64,000 nucleotides of DNA, from assembly GCA_965247055.1 (NCBI GenBank), contig CBDFGE010000001.1, positions 124,001 to 188,000 on the forward strand, written 5' to 3'. Under the pieces are notes generated by a model that made no database searches, was not told where the DNA came from, and saw only the letters and a list, made by a program, of their open reading frames with translations. Positions 50,706-59,414 of the stretch are shown in pieces. The translations under genes were made by a program, and so were the position numbers. Source of the DNA: CBDFGE01 sp965247055 (GTDB lineage: Bacteria; Chloroflexota; Dehalococcoidia; Lucifugimonadales; JAGWBF01). Positions within the stretch are counted from its first letter, which is position 1. Every line of letters begins with the position of its first letter.

Positions 50706-50734
50706 TTGGCCGCGCCTGGCGCCGGTGCTAGAAT
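50706..50734 (+). promoter_or_regulatory. asnS promoter
   Basis: -35 TTGGCC (50706-50711), 17-bp spacer ending TGC, -10 TAGAAT (50729-50734). The predicted transcript start near 50741 leaves a 20-nt leader with GGAGGGAGAC before the ATG. Confidence 0.6.
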
Positions 50735-50761
50735 GGGATACACCGTGGCAGGAGGGAGACG

Positions 50762-52147
50762 ATGCGGCGTACCAGGATCGCGGACATCCTTAAAAGGGAC
50801 ACGGCTGGAGGCGAGGTCATGGTGCAGGGATGGGTCAAGACCAGACGCTCGTCAAAGAACGTGTCCTTCGTTCAGGTGAACGACGGCTCGACCATCTCGG
50901 ACCTTCAGATCGTCCTCGACGACTCCCTGCCAGGCTACGACCGTGTAGAGTCCATCATGACCGGGTGCAGCGTCAGCGTCGTGGGCACCCTCGTTAGCTC
51001 CCCGGGGAAAGGGCAAGGGTATGAGGTGCAGGCCAGGCTCCTGGATGTTCTGGGCCACGCCGACCCTGAGGTCTACCCCCTGCAAAAGAAGCGACATACC
51101 CTGGAGTACCTGCGGGAGATAGCCCACCTCAGACCCCGAACCAACACCTTCGGCGCCATGGCGCGGGTGAGAAACGCCATGGCCTTCGCCATGCACAGCT
51201 TCTTCCAGAGCCGGGGGTTTATCTACGTGAACACCCCCATAATAACGGCCAGCGACGCTGAGGGTACGGGGGAGTTGTTCCGGGTCACGACCCTCGGCCC
51301 GGAGGCGCCAGCCACCCGGGACGCTGGGGACAGCCCCGCGGAGGACTTCTTCGGCAGACCCACCTACCTTACGGTGAGCGGCCAGCTTGAAGCCGAGATA
51401 TTCGCCCTGGCCCTCTCCGATGTCTACACCTTCGGACCCACCTTCCGCGCCGAGAACTCCAACACCTCCAGGCACCTGGCGGAGTTCTGGATGGTGGAGC
51501 CCGAGGTGGCTTTCTGCGACCTGGACGGCCTGGCGGAGCTGGCCGAGGAGTTTCTGAAGTACATCTTCGGCTACGTGCTGGAGCGCTGCCCGGAGGACAT
51601 GGCCTTCTTTAATCGCAGGTACGATGAAAGCGCAATCGCCACCCTGGAGAGCATCGTGAACACCAGCTTCGAGCGGCTGACCTATACCGAGGCGGTGGAC
51701 GTGTTGAAGTGCTCCGGTGAGAGCTTCGAGTTCCCCGTGGAATGGGGCCTGGACCTCCAGTCGGAGCATGAGCGATACCTCACCGAGAAGAAGCTACGCA
51801 GGCCCCTGGTGATTACCGACTATCCCAAGGAGATAAAGCCGTTCTACATGCGGCTGAACGACGACGGGAGGACGGTCGGGGCCATGGACGTCCTGGTTCC
51901 CAGGATCGGAGAGATCATCGGCGGCAGCCAGAGGGAGGAGCGCCACGAGGTCCTCCTCAGGCGCATGGGCGAGTCCGGCCTGGATGAGGCCGGCTACTGG
52001 TGGTACTTGGACCTGCGCAGGTTCGGCACGGTGCCTCACTCCGGGTTTGGCCTGGGCTTCGAGCGCACCGTCCAGTTCGTGACCGGCATGCAGAACATCC
52101 GGGACGTGGCCGCCCTCCCCAGGACACCCAAGAACGCTGAGTTCTAG
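50762..52147 (+). CDS. asnS: Asparaginyl-tRNA synthetase
   Basis: 461 residues, full length. Class IIb synthetase: N-terminal OB-fold anticodon domain (EVMVQGWVKTRRSSKNVSFVQVNDGS), motif 1 near FQSRGFIYVNTPIITASDAEGTGELF, motif 2 FGPTFRAENSNTSRHLAEFWMVEPE, and motif 3 GFGLGFERTVQFVTGMQNIRDV ending PRTPKNAEF. The Asn-specific residues match AsnS rather than AspS (no GAD insertion). Charges tRNA(Asn) directly. Confidence 0.96.
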   Translation: MRRTRIADILKRDTAGGEVMVQGWVKTRRSSKNVSFVQVNDGSTISDLQIVLDDSLPGYDRVESIMTGCSVSVVGTLVSSPGKGQGYEVQARLLDVLGHADPEVYPLQKKRHTLEYLREIAHLRPRTNTFGAMARVRNAMAFAMHSFFQSRGFIYVNTPIITASDAEGTGELFRVTTLGPEAPATRDAGDSPAEDFFGRPTYLTVSGQLEAEIFALALSDVYTFGPTFRAENSNTSRHLAEFWMVEPEVAFCDLDGLAELAEEFLKYIFGYVLERCPEDMAFFNRRYDESAIATLESIVNTSFERLTYTEAVDVLKCSGESFEFPVEWGLDLQSEHERYLTEKKLRRPLVITDYPKEIKPFYMRLNDDGRTVGAMDVLVPRIGEIIGGSQREERHEVLLRRMGESGLDEAGYWWYLDLRRFGTVPHSGFGLGFERTVQFVTGMQNIRDVAALPRTPKNAEF

Positions 52148-52176
52148 GCCCACCGGTCGTGCCGGCGCAACCTGTA

Positions 52177-52205
52177 TTGCCAGTGCTGGCGTATGGGGGT
52201 ACAAT
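52177..52205 (+). promoter_or_regulatory. Promoter of the GlcG-family gene
   Basis: -35 TTGCCA (52177-52182), exactly 17-bp spacer, -10 TACAAT (52200-52205), 30 bp ahead of the ATG at 52236. Confidence 0.6.
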
Positions 52206-52235
52206 GGGCGCAACACCAGTGGCGAGGTAGCAGTT

Positions 52236-52655
52236 ATGTATGAGGCCCCTCAGCTCGGGCTTGAGCAGGTTCAGGCCGCCATGTCCGCCATGCTGGAGCA
52301 TGCCCTCAAGGAGCCCAAGGGCCCTGTGGCCATAGCCATCGTGGACTCGCAGGGAAACCTCCTCGCCTTCGCCCGCATGGACGGTTGCCGCCCCATTCCC
52401 AGGAAGATGGCCATAAAGAAAGCCTACACCTGCGCCGTCACCGGGGCGGACTCTCTGGCCTTCGCCGAGAGGCTCAAGGCCCAGGGGAGAAGCGTCGCCG
52501 AGATGGGAGACCAGAACCTGGCGGCAATGCAGGGCGGGGTCGTGGTTGCGAGCCCGGGCGACGGTGCCGTTCTGGGGGGAATCGGCGTCAGCGGTCTGGC
52601 TGCCCCGGAGGATGAGGACATCGCCCGTATCGGGCTGGGAGCCCTGGGCCTCTAA
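52236..52655 (+). CDS. GlcG/HbpS family heme-binding-like protein
   Basis: 139 residues. The fold is that of the PF03928 (GlcG, HbpS, DUF336) family: LEQVQAAMSAMLEHALKE, GPVAIAIVDSQGNLLAFARMDG, IPRKMAIKKAYTCAVTG and GAVLGGIGVSGLAAPEDEDIARIGL. Members bind heme or corrinoid-like ligands and often accompany flavin or aldehyde oxidoreductases. It lies 38 bp ahead of an LLM flavin oxidoreductase, with which it is probably co-expressed. Confidence 0.85.
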   Translation: MYEAPQLGLEQVQAAMSAMLEHALKEPKGPVAIAIVDSQGNLLAFARMDGCRPIPRKMAIKKAYTCAVTGADSLAFAERLKAQGRSVAEMGDQNLAAMQGGVVVASPGDGAVLGGIGVSGLAAPEDEDIARIGLGALGL

Positions 52656-52692
52656 GGGTACCCGGCAGGAATCACCGAGTCCGGAGGACCAG

Positions 52693-53925
52693 ATGAAGAT
52701 CAGCTTCTTCCATCTAATGCCCTATCAGGAGCTGCCGGCGGACTTTGAGCACCGCTTCCGCAGCGCCTGGGTGGACCTGCCCAACGCCAATTTCGACCCC
52801 AACCATGGCCATAAGGTGTACGGCGACTACCTGGAGGCGCTCCAGTACGCAGACCGCCTGGGCTACGATGGGATCTGCGTCAACGAGCACCACTCCAACG
52901 CCTACGGCCTCATGCCCTCCCCCAACATAATAGGGGGCATCCTGAGCCGCAGCACGTCCCGCTCCGCGCTGATAGTGCTGGGCAACAGTATCGCCCTTTA
53001 CCAGCCTCCCATCAGGGTGGCCGAGGAGTTGAGCATGCTGGACGTGCTCAGCGGTGGGAGGCTGGTGGCCGGCTTCCCGGTGGGCACCTCCATGGACACC
53101 GCCTTCGCCTACGGGCAGGTGCCCATACAGCTACGGGAACGCCACACGGAAGCCCACGACCTGATCATGCAAGCCTGGACCCGGCGAGAGCCCTTCGCCT
53201 TCAACGGGAAGTTCAACAAGCTGCGTTATGTCAACATCTGGCCCCGCCCCATGCAGCAGCCCCATCCCCCAGTCTGGATTCCCGGCAGCGGCAGCCTGGA
53301 GACCTGGGACTGGGTGCTGCAGCGGGACTACGTCTACTGCTACCTCAGCTACTACGGCTACAAGGCGGGCCGCAAGGTCCTCGACAGCTTCTGGGAGAGG
53401 ACCGCCCAGCTGGGACTGGACGACAACCCCTACCGTGTAGGGTTCTTGCAACTCGTGTGCGTCTCCGAGACGGACGAGCGCGCCGAAGAGGAGTACTCAG
53501 AACACGTCGACTACTTCTATAAGAAGATGCTCCGTGTCTATCCGCCCTTCGCCGAGGCCCCCGGCTACCGCTCCGTCGAGTCCATCCGGAAATCGGGCCT
53601 CCCCCAGATCGGCCAGGAGGCGCGAAAGATCGCCCAGGAGCTCACATGGAAGGACTATGTTGAGAAGGGACACGTCATCGCAGGGAGCCCCGCGACCGTA
53701 CGCGACCGGTTGAAGGAGGCCATAAAGGTCCTCAGGGTCGGCCACCTCATGGTCCTCCTCCACATAGGCAGTATGCCCAAAGAGCTGACCATGAAGAACC
53801 TGGAGATGTTCGCCAAAGAGGTTTTGCCGGCCGTCAAGGACACCTGGAGTGACTACGAAGACCGCTGGTGGCCGGCGGCAGTACCCGACCAGGCGAAGAC
53901 ACCGACGCTATCGGGGGACTCCTAA
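52693..53925 (+). CDS. LLM-class flavin-dependent oxidoreductase
   Basis: About 410 residues from the ATG at 52693 (CCGGAGGA upstream). Bacterial luciferase-like monooxygenase fold (TIM barrel): YADRLGYDGICVNEHHSNAYG, SMLDVLSGGRLVAGFPVGTS, RHTEAHDLIMQAWTRREPFAFNG and PHPPVWIPGSGSLETWDW. These use FMN or F420; which is not evident. The longer C-terminus (after HVIAGSPATVRDRLKEAIK) is typical of alkane/nitrilotriacetate-type members. It overlaps the context of the following hydrolase gene by about 30 bp spacing. Confidence 0.88.
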   Translation: MKISFFHLMPYQELPADFEHRFRSAWVDLPNANFDPNHGHKVYGDYLEALQYADRLGYDGICVNEHHSNAYGLMPSPNIIGGILSRSTSRSALIVLGNSIALYQPPIRVAEELSMLDVLSGGRLVAGFPVGTSMDTAFAYGQVPIQLRERHTEAHDLIMQAWTRREPFAFNGKFNKLRYVNIWPRPMQQPHPPVWIPGSGSLETWDWVLQRDYVYCYLSYYGYKAGRKVLDSFWERTAQLGLDDNPYRVGFLQLVCVSETDERAEEEYSEHVDYFYKKMLRVYPPFAEAPGYRSVESIRKSGLPQIGQEARKIAQELTWKDYVEKGHVIAGSPATVRDRLKEAIKVLRVGHLMVLLHIGSMPKELTMKNLEMFAKEVLPAVKDTWSDYEDRWWPAAVPDQAKTPTLSGDS

Positions 53926-53954
53926 GCACCCACTTATCCCTAGAGGTCATGTCG

Positions 53955-54752
53955 ATGGTAGACCATCAGGCCCGGACCATATCGGTCCGGGGCGGAAAAC
54001 TGCGGATAGAGGTCCTGGAAGGTGGGAGCGGAGAGCCGCTGGTGTACCTGCACGGATTCGCAGGGCTCACCGGCTGGTCCCCTTACCTGGACGCGCTGGC
54101 CCAGGATTTCCACGCCTATGCCCCATACCACCCGGGGGTCGGTCCCTCGGTGGGCCTGGAGCATCTGGACGACCTCTGGGACCTGGTGACATTCTACGAG
54201 GAACTGCTTGAGGCCATGGGGCTGGAGCAAACCTCGCTGCTTGGACACTCCTACGGCGGTATGCTGGCCGCCGAGCTGGCGGCCCACTGTCCCCATAGGG
54301 TCCGACGCCTGGTCCTCCTGGACGCCCTGGGCCTATGGCTGGACGACGCGCCGGTGGCTGATTTCTTCGTCCTCTCTCCCGAGGAGCGGGCCGAGGCTGT
54401 CTGGTACGACCCTACCTCCCCGGCGGCCAGGGAGGCGCTCGCCCTTCCCGAGGACGACGACGGGCTCATCGAGGCAGTCGTGGAGCGGCACAAGACCCTG
54501 GCCTCCATCGGGAAGTTCTGCTGGCCCATCCCGGACCGAGGGCTGAGGAAACGTATACACCGTATCACCGCCCCCACCCTGCTCCTGTGGGGAGCGGCGG
54601 ACGGGATAGTCCCCCCGGTTTATGGCGAAGAGTTCCGGCGGCTGATCCCTAACTCCCGCTTGGTGGTGCTTGAGAAGTGCGGGCACGTTCCCCACCAGGA
54701 AAGCCCCAAGCAGTTCTTCTCCGCACTGTCCCAGTTCCTGAAGGAAGGATAG
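53955..54752 (+). CDS. Alpha/beta hydrolase
   Basis: About 265 residues from the ATG at 53955, chosen because AGAGGT lies 7 bp upstream (an ATG at 53949 and a longer frame from 53868 exist). Alpha/beta-hydrolase fold: oxyanion region VYLHGFAGLTGWSPYL, nucleophile elbow LLGHSYGGMLA (Ser), acid in LLWGAADGIVPP and catalytic His in CGHVPHQESP. Similar to meta-cleavage-product hydrolases and haloperoxidase-like esterases. It follows the LLM oxidoreductase by 29 bp, suggesting successive steps in a catabolic pathway. Confidence 0.88.
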   Translation: MVDHQARTISVRGGKLRIEVLEGGSGEPLVYLHGFAGLTGWSPYLDALAQDFHAYAPYHPGVGPSVGLEHLDDLWDLVTFYEELLEAMGLEQTSLLGHSYGGMLAAELAAHCPHRVRRLVLLDALGLWLDDAPVADFFVLSPEERAEAVWYDPTSPAAREALALPEDDDGLIEAVVERHKTLASIGKFCWPIPDRGLRKRIHRITAPTLLLWGAADGIVPPVYGEEFRRLIPNSRLVVLEKCGHVPHQESPKQFFSALSQFLKEG

Positions 54753-56351
54753 CTCCCTGGAGCGGGCCTGGGTTCCCGGACTGTTCACAGGCTGAGGTGG
54801 TAGATGCGCTATCCCTTCACGACAGCCGGAGTATAGGCCTCCACCAGCATGGACCGGACGCTGCGCCACACCTGGCTTTGGGAGATGCCCGCCCCACCCC
54901 AGCGAGTCTGGCCATTGGTGTCGGACACCAGTGGCTTTAACCGGGCCATCGGGCTGGGGCCGTGGACCTTTAGCGAAACGCCCAACCCCCTGGGCGGCTC
55001 CCTTCGCCTGGGCTCTGCCCCGTCGATGGGCGGGAACGTTACGTGGGACGAAAGGCCCTTCCACTGGGTGGAGGGCCGGGAGTTCAGCGTCGATCGCATC
55101 TATCACAGCGGCCCCTTTCGCTCGGTCCGCTCCAACCTGGTGCTGGAGCCCGCGGATAACGGCACCACTCTGAGCTATACCATCGAGGCGGTGGTACGCT
55201 CCCTTCTCTGGGGCCCCGTCGCCCGTTACTATCTCGGCGTGCACACTCGCCGCCAGTTTCGGCGGGCGTTCGGGAACGTGGCCAGGTATCTCCAGGGACA
55301 GGCGGAGACGGCCTACCCCCAGCCAACGCCCCGTCTCTCCAGGGCCGCCCGGGACCGGCTCCGTGAAGCCCAGTCATCCCTCAGCCGGGCCGGCTTCGAC
55401 CAGGCTATCGTCCAACGTCTTGTGGGCTATATCCAGGACGCACCCAACGACGCCTGCCGGCGGATCCGTCCCTACTCACTTGCCGACACGTGGGGCGAGG
55501 ACCGGGAGACGGTCCTTCGGCTCTGCCTGCATGCGACCCGTCTGGGCGTCCTCGATCTGACCTGGGAGCTCATGTGCCCCCTCTGCCGCGGAGCGAAGGA
55601 CCCCGCGTCGTCCCTGAGCGAACTGCGGCGGGGCGGCCACTGCTCTTCCTGCAATATCCAGTTCGACGCCAATTTCGACCACTCGGTGGAGGTTACCTTC
55701 CGTCCGTCCCAGCAGATACGCCGGATCGAAGAGGCTGCCTACTGCGTGGGGGGGCCGGGCAACACGCCCCACATCACGTTGCAGCAGTCCCTCGCCCCCA
55801 GGCGCGGCGTGACCGTGCCCGTAGAGCTGGCGGAAGGGCTCTACCGGCTCCGGGGGCCTCAGATGTCCTCCAGCGGGCTGATCGAGGTGGGCTCGTCCCA
55901 TCCAGCCACGGAGGGGGTGAGCATATCCTGCAGCAGCCATGAGGTACGCCCCCAGAAGCTGGAAGTGCATCCGGGTAGGGTCAGCTTACAGCTTGAGAAC
56001 TCGGAGGAGGGGGACCTGCTGGTGCTGCTGGAGAAGATGCGGTGGCCGGACGATTCCGTGACCGCGGCTCAGATAACCGCCTTGCAGGACTTCCGAGACC
56101 TGTTCTTCTCGGAAGTCCTGGCCCCGGAGGAGCAGTTCGAGGTCCGCTACCTCACCTTCATGTTCACGGACCTGAGGGCCTCGACGGCCCTTTACCAGGA
56201 AAGGGGCGATGCTCCCGCCTACGCCCTCGTGAGGGACCACTTCCAGGTGCTACACGAGTGGGTCGCCAGGCACCACGGTGCGGTGGTAAAGACGATAGGA
56301 GACGCTGTCATGGCCGTATTCCTCGAACCGGGGGCTGCGGTGGCCGCGGGG

Positions 56352-56358
56352 CTGGATA
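56352..56358. repeat. Target-site duplication, left copy (IS256)
   Basis: CTGGATA; matches 57718-57724. Flanking bases differ on both sides. Confidence 0.82.
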
Positions 56359-56364
56359 AGTAGA

Positions 56365-56385
56365 GTCCCAGGAAGTGGTGTAACA
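56365..56385 (+). repeat. Left near-terminal inverted repeat (IS256)
   Basis: Begins GTCCCA and includes AGTGGTGTAA; 17 of 21 positions match the right-end repeat. Confidence 0.75.
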
Positions 56386-56514
56386 AGAGGAGAGGGTCTG
56401 GATGAAGAGAGACCACCACGTCATCCTTAGCGGGCAAAGACGAGCCTGAGAAAGGAGGACAACGGTGGTCAAGGAAAGGATGGACCTGCTTGAGCTAATG
56501 CGCAAGACGGTGAC

Positions 56515-57666
56515 GTGGACTTTCTACGAGAGGCACTGAGAGTGCTGGTCGAGGAGATCATGGAGGCTGATGTGTCATCGAGGACCGGTGCTGGGTATGG
56601 AGAACGCAACCCTGAGCGGGTGACCCAGCGCAACGGGTACCGGTCTCGAGCATGGGACACTCGCGTAGGGACCATGGAGTTGCAGATACCCAAGCTCAGA
56701 GAGGGAAGCTACTTTCCGAGCCTGCTGGAGCCACGGCGTCGCAGCGAGCGAGCTCTGCTGGCGGTGATCCAGCAGGCGTATGTGGAGGGTGTATCGACGA
56801 GGCGAGTGGATGATCTGGTCAAGGCTCTTGGGTGCGAGGGTATCTCAAAGAGCCAAGTGTCGCGTATCTGCCAGGAGCTGGACGGGGTGGTGGAGAGCTT
56901 CCTAGGTCGGCCGCTGGACGGCGGATCATATCCCTACCTGTGGCTGGACGCACTAACCCAGAAGGTCAGAGAGGCCGGTAGGATAGTCAACGTCAGCGTG
57001 GTGGTGGCGACGGCGGTCAATAGCGAGGGCAAGCGTGAGATCGTTGGGATGGACGTGGGTACCAGTGAAGACGGCGCCTTCTGGCTGGCCTTCCTGCGCT
57101 CACTGGTCGCCAGGGGCCTCGGCGGGGTGGAACTGGTGGTATCGGACGCTCATCAGGGACTCAGGGATGCCATCGCAACTGTCTTCGGTGGGGCCAGTTG
57201 GCAGCGGTGCCGCACCCACTTCATGACCAACCTGCTCACTCGGGTCCCCAGGAGTGCTCAGCCCTGGGTGGCCACCATGGTACGCACCATCTACCAGCAG
57301 CCGTCCCCTCAGGAGGTGCATGCCCAACTCGAGCGGGTGATTGCTCAGCTCCAGGACCCGTTCCCACAGGGCGCCTCTCGACTGGACGAGGCTGGACCCG
57401 ACGTCCTGGCCTTCTCCAGCTTCCCCGTCGCCCACTGGAAGAAGATCTGGTCCAACAACCCCCTGGAGCGTCTCAACAAGGAGATACGGCGCCGCACCGA
57501 TGTGGTGGGCATCTTCCCTAACCGCCCAGCTGTCCGTCGCCTGGTCGGCGCCGTCCTAGCTGAGCAGCACGACGAGTGGGCCGTCGGCCGTCGATACATG
57601 ACACAGGAGGTAACCACCTCCAACGAAGCTCTACCCAGAGCCGAACTCGCAGAGGCAGCGGCCTAG
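56515..57666 (+). CDS. IS256-family mutator-type transposase (5' frameshift)
   Basis: 383 residues from the GTG at 56515. DDE residues: Asp in PYLWLDALTQKV (~144), Asp in LVVSDAHQGLRDA (~210) and Glu in SNNPLERLNKEIRRRTDVVGIFPN (~317); the family signature WQRCRTHFMTNLL is present. The typical N-terminus, MDLLELMRKT, is encoded just upstream from the ATG at 56480 (with GTG at 56465 giving VVKER) but in another frame: one base seems missing at ACGGTGACGTGG, where a restored base would join it to DVDFLREALRVL. So the native start is displaced; the catalytic part is complete. Confidence 0.9.
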   Translation: MDFLREALRVLVEEIMEADVSSRTGAGYGERNPERVTQRNGYRSRAWDTRVGTMELQIPKLREGSYFPSLLEPRRRSERALLAVIQQAYVEGVSTRRVDDLVKALGCEGISKSQVSRICQELDGVVESFLGRPLDGGSYPYLWLDALTQKVREAGRIVNVSVVVATAVNSEGKREIVGMDVGTSEDGAFWLAFLRSLVARGLGGVELVVSDAHQGLRDAIATVFGGASWQRCRTHFMTNLLTRVPRSAQPWVATMVRTIYQQPSPQEVHAQLERVIAQLQDPFPQGASRLDEAGPDVLAFSSFPVAHWKKIWSNNPLERLNKEIRRRTDVVGIFPNRPAVRRLVGAVLAEQHDEWAVGRRYMTQEVTTSNEALPRAELAEAAA

Positions 57667-57689
57667 ACGATATCAACAGGATGACGTAC

Positions 57690-57710
57690 TCTTACACCAC
57701 TCTATGGGAC
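57690..57710 (-). repeat. Right near-terminal inverted repeat (IS256)
   Basis: On the minus strand begins GTCCCATAG and includes GTGGTGTAA, matching the left-end repeat. Confidence 0.75.
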
Positions 57711-57717
57711 GGGACCT

Positions 57718-57724
57718 CTGGATA
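57718..57724. repeat. Target-site duplication, right copy (IS256)
   Basis: CTGGATA, followed by the remainder of the cyclase gene in the restored frame. Confidence 0.82.
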
Positions 57725-58097
57725 TCCATAGGGCCTTTAGCCGGTCCGAGGGCGCCGGTGCCTCGGGCCTCGTCCTGAAGATAGGGGTGCACGCGGGGCC
57801 CTGCATCGCGGTCAACCTGAACGGGCGCCTGGACTACTTCGGCACCACCGTAAACATGGCCGTGAGGCTCCAGGGACACAGCCTCGGGGGTGATGTGGTG
57901 GTACACGCCGACACCCTGAAGGATCCCGCCGTGCAGGACGTGGTCTCCAGGCCGGGCATAGGCACTGAGCACCTTAACGCCCAGCTAAGAGGCTTCCAGG
58001 GCGCCTACGACATCTGTCGCCTCAGAGAGGCCACCGCCCCTGGCCATGCCACGGACCCTACGGAGCCGAGCAGCCCCGTACAGTAGCCGAGTCGTGG

Positions 58098-58442
58098 CTA
58101 GTCCTGGCTCGCGTCCTGGTCAAGGAGCAGGCAGGGCTCGCCCCACTGGCTGGGGCTGTCCAGGTCCCACGCCTCCTCACCCCCGGCCAGCTTGAGCCTG
58201 ATCCCTTCGTCCCCTCCGTACACCAGCAAGACAATCCCCTCTCCGGAGTCCTCCACCAGTACCGCTTGAGCCGGGCACGGACCGGCGGCAGACCAGCCGG
58301 TCACGTCACAGAGGCGCTCGGCATAGCCGGGATCGGAGGCCATCACTCGGGAGACCGGAGCCGGCTCCCCCAGGGCGTAGAACACTCTGCCCAGGGACAT
58401 GGGACAGTTGACGCTTTCCGATACGTCCACTTCCACCAGCAA
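58098..58442 (-). CDS. Hypothetical protein
   Basis: 114 residues, TTG start with a good GGAGAGGGAG about 10 bp upstream. Acidic, with three Cys residues (VNCPMS, RLCDVTG, GPCPAQ) and one more near the C-terminus (EPCLLL); no recognised domain, signal peptide or membrane segment. It is convergent with the interrupted cyclase gene (11 bp between stops). Coding is supported by the ribosome site and by codon-third-position GC bias like its neighbours, but no function can be given. Confidence 0.55.
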   Translation of the reverse strand: MLVEVDVSESVNCPMSLGRVFYALGEPAPVSRVMASDPGYAERLCDVTGWSAAGPCPAQAVLVEDSGEGIVLLVYGGDEGIRLKLAGGEEAWDLDSPSQWGEPCLLLDQDASQD

Positions 58443-58641
58443 TTCAGGTCTCCCTCTCCTTCGGCGATGCTGTCTCGCTAAGGGTTGCGGAGTATGGAAA
58501 CATCTCCTTGCTATTGTACCATCCCGGTCGCCCCTATTCAGGGTGAGGAAGACCGCAGCGCGGTGAGGAGGTGCAAGCTGATTTCCCGGAGGTCAGCGGT
58601 GGCCGGCTGGCAACCCGGCAGCCATTCCCCACGGGGATGGT

Positions 58642-59340
58642 CTACCGAATCGACGGCTGCGCGGCCTCTAAATCATCCAAGGTTAACCCCGTCTCCAGCA
58701 TACGGAAGCCCATCTCCGCGCCGAAGTGGTACGCCAGGCTGTACGCCACCACATCCACATCCACCAGCCCCCCCAGAAGCCTTTCCATAGAGGTCACGTC
58801 CCCGTCGGTGATGCCGCAGGGGACGATGTGGTCGAATCGGGACAGATCGGTGTTCACGTTGAGGGCTACGCCGTGGTAGGTCACGCCCCGGCTTATCTTC
58901 ACCCCGATGGCCGCGATCTTCTCGCCCCCTAGCCAGACTCCCGTAAGCCCGTCCACCAGCCCCGCCGTGATCCCGAAGTCGACCAGGGTCTTGACGATCA
59001 CCTGCTCCAGGGTGCGGACGTACTTGACGGGGCCGCCCCACTCCCGCAGGTCCAGGACCGGGTAGGCCACGAGCTGGCCGGGGCCGTGATAGGTTACCTG
59101 GCCACCCCTGTCCGCCTCATGGAGGGAGACGCCCAGCTCAGCGAGCCGTTGGTCGTCCAGCATCACGTGGTCCCGTGTCCCGCGACGGCCGATGGTGTAC
59201 ACGGGCGGGTGCTCCAGCAGCAGGAGGACGCCGGGCCGGGCTCCGCTCTGTACCTGTGAGACGAGCTGCCGTTGCAGCTCCCAGGCCCTCACGTACTCCA
59301 CAAGGCCCAGATGGTAAATGTGGCATTCCTGCTTTGGCAT
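58642..59340 (-). CDS. lipB: Lipoyl(octanoyl) transferase LipB
   Basis: 232 residues. Transfers octanoate from acyl carrier protein to the lipoyl domains of 2-oxoacid dehydrogenases. Conserved: LLLLEHPPVYTIGRRGTRDHV, DRGGQVTYHGPGQLVAYPVLDL, the catalytic Lys in EKIAAIGVKISRGVTYHGVALNV and Cys in HIVPCGI. It lies downstream of the E2 gene in the same direction, which fits its use on that complex. LipA is not in the window. Confidence 0.96.
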   Translation of the reverse strand: MPKQECHIYHLGLVEYVRAWELQRQLVSQVQSGARPGVLLLLEHPPVYTIGRRGTRDHVMLDDQRLAELGVSLHEADRGGQVTYHGPGQLVAYPVLDLREWGGPVKYVRTLEQVIVKTLVDFGITAGLVDGLTGVWLGGEKIAAIGVKISRGVTYHGVALNVNTDLSRFDHIVPCGITDGDVTSMERLLGGLVDVDVVAYSLAYHFGAEMGFRMLETGLTLDDLEAAQPSIR

Positions 59341-59414
59341 TCAGCTGGCCTTGATCTCCATGCCGGCTCCCTCGGCGGCGAGTCCGTTCCGAGAACCCAC
59401 AGCATGGTATTCTC

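Larger units (their letters stand above)
56359..57717 (+). mobile_element. IS256-family insertion sequence, about 1,359 bp
   Basis: The boundaries follow from the direct repeat CTGGATA (56352-56358 and 57718-57724) and from restoration of the cyclase reading frame. Near-terminal inverted repeats of about 21 bp (56365-56385 and 57690-57710) share GTCCCA and AGTGGTGTAA, the pattern usual at IS256-family ends. Seven bases of target duplication are identical; the family norm is 8-9, so one terminal base may have mutated or the ends may be shifted by one. It carries a single mutator-type transposase gene. Confidence 0.9.
54849..58086 (+). pseudogene. SRPBCC-DUF5939-class III adenylate/guanylate cyclase gene split by an IS256 element
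   Basis: Two fragments, 54849-56358 and 57718-58086. Removing the element and one copy of the duplicated CTGGATA restores a 623-codon frame reading AAVAAGLDIHRAFSRSEG across the join. Residues ~1-150 are a START/SRPBCC domain (LWEMPAPPQRVWPLVSDTSGFNRAIG); the middle ~250 residues resemble DUF5939 with a CPLC ... CSSC zinc ribbon. From ~430 there is a class III cyclase domain: YLTFMFTDLRASTALYQ (metal Asp), VVKTIGDAVMAVF (substrate Lys, second metal Asp), then after the IS, LDYFGTTVNMAVRLQ (transition-state Asn/Arg). As it stands the 5' part ends at residue 504 with a truncated catalytic domain, so cNMP synthesis is probably lost. Confidence 0.88.
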
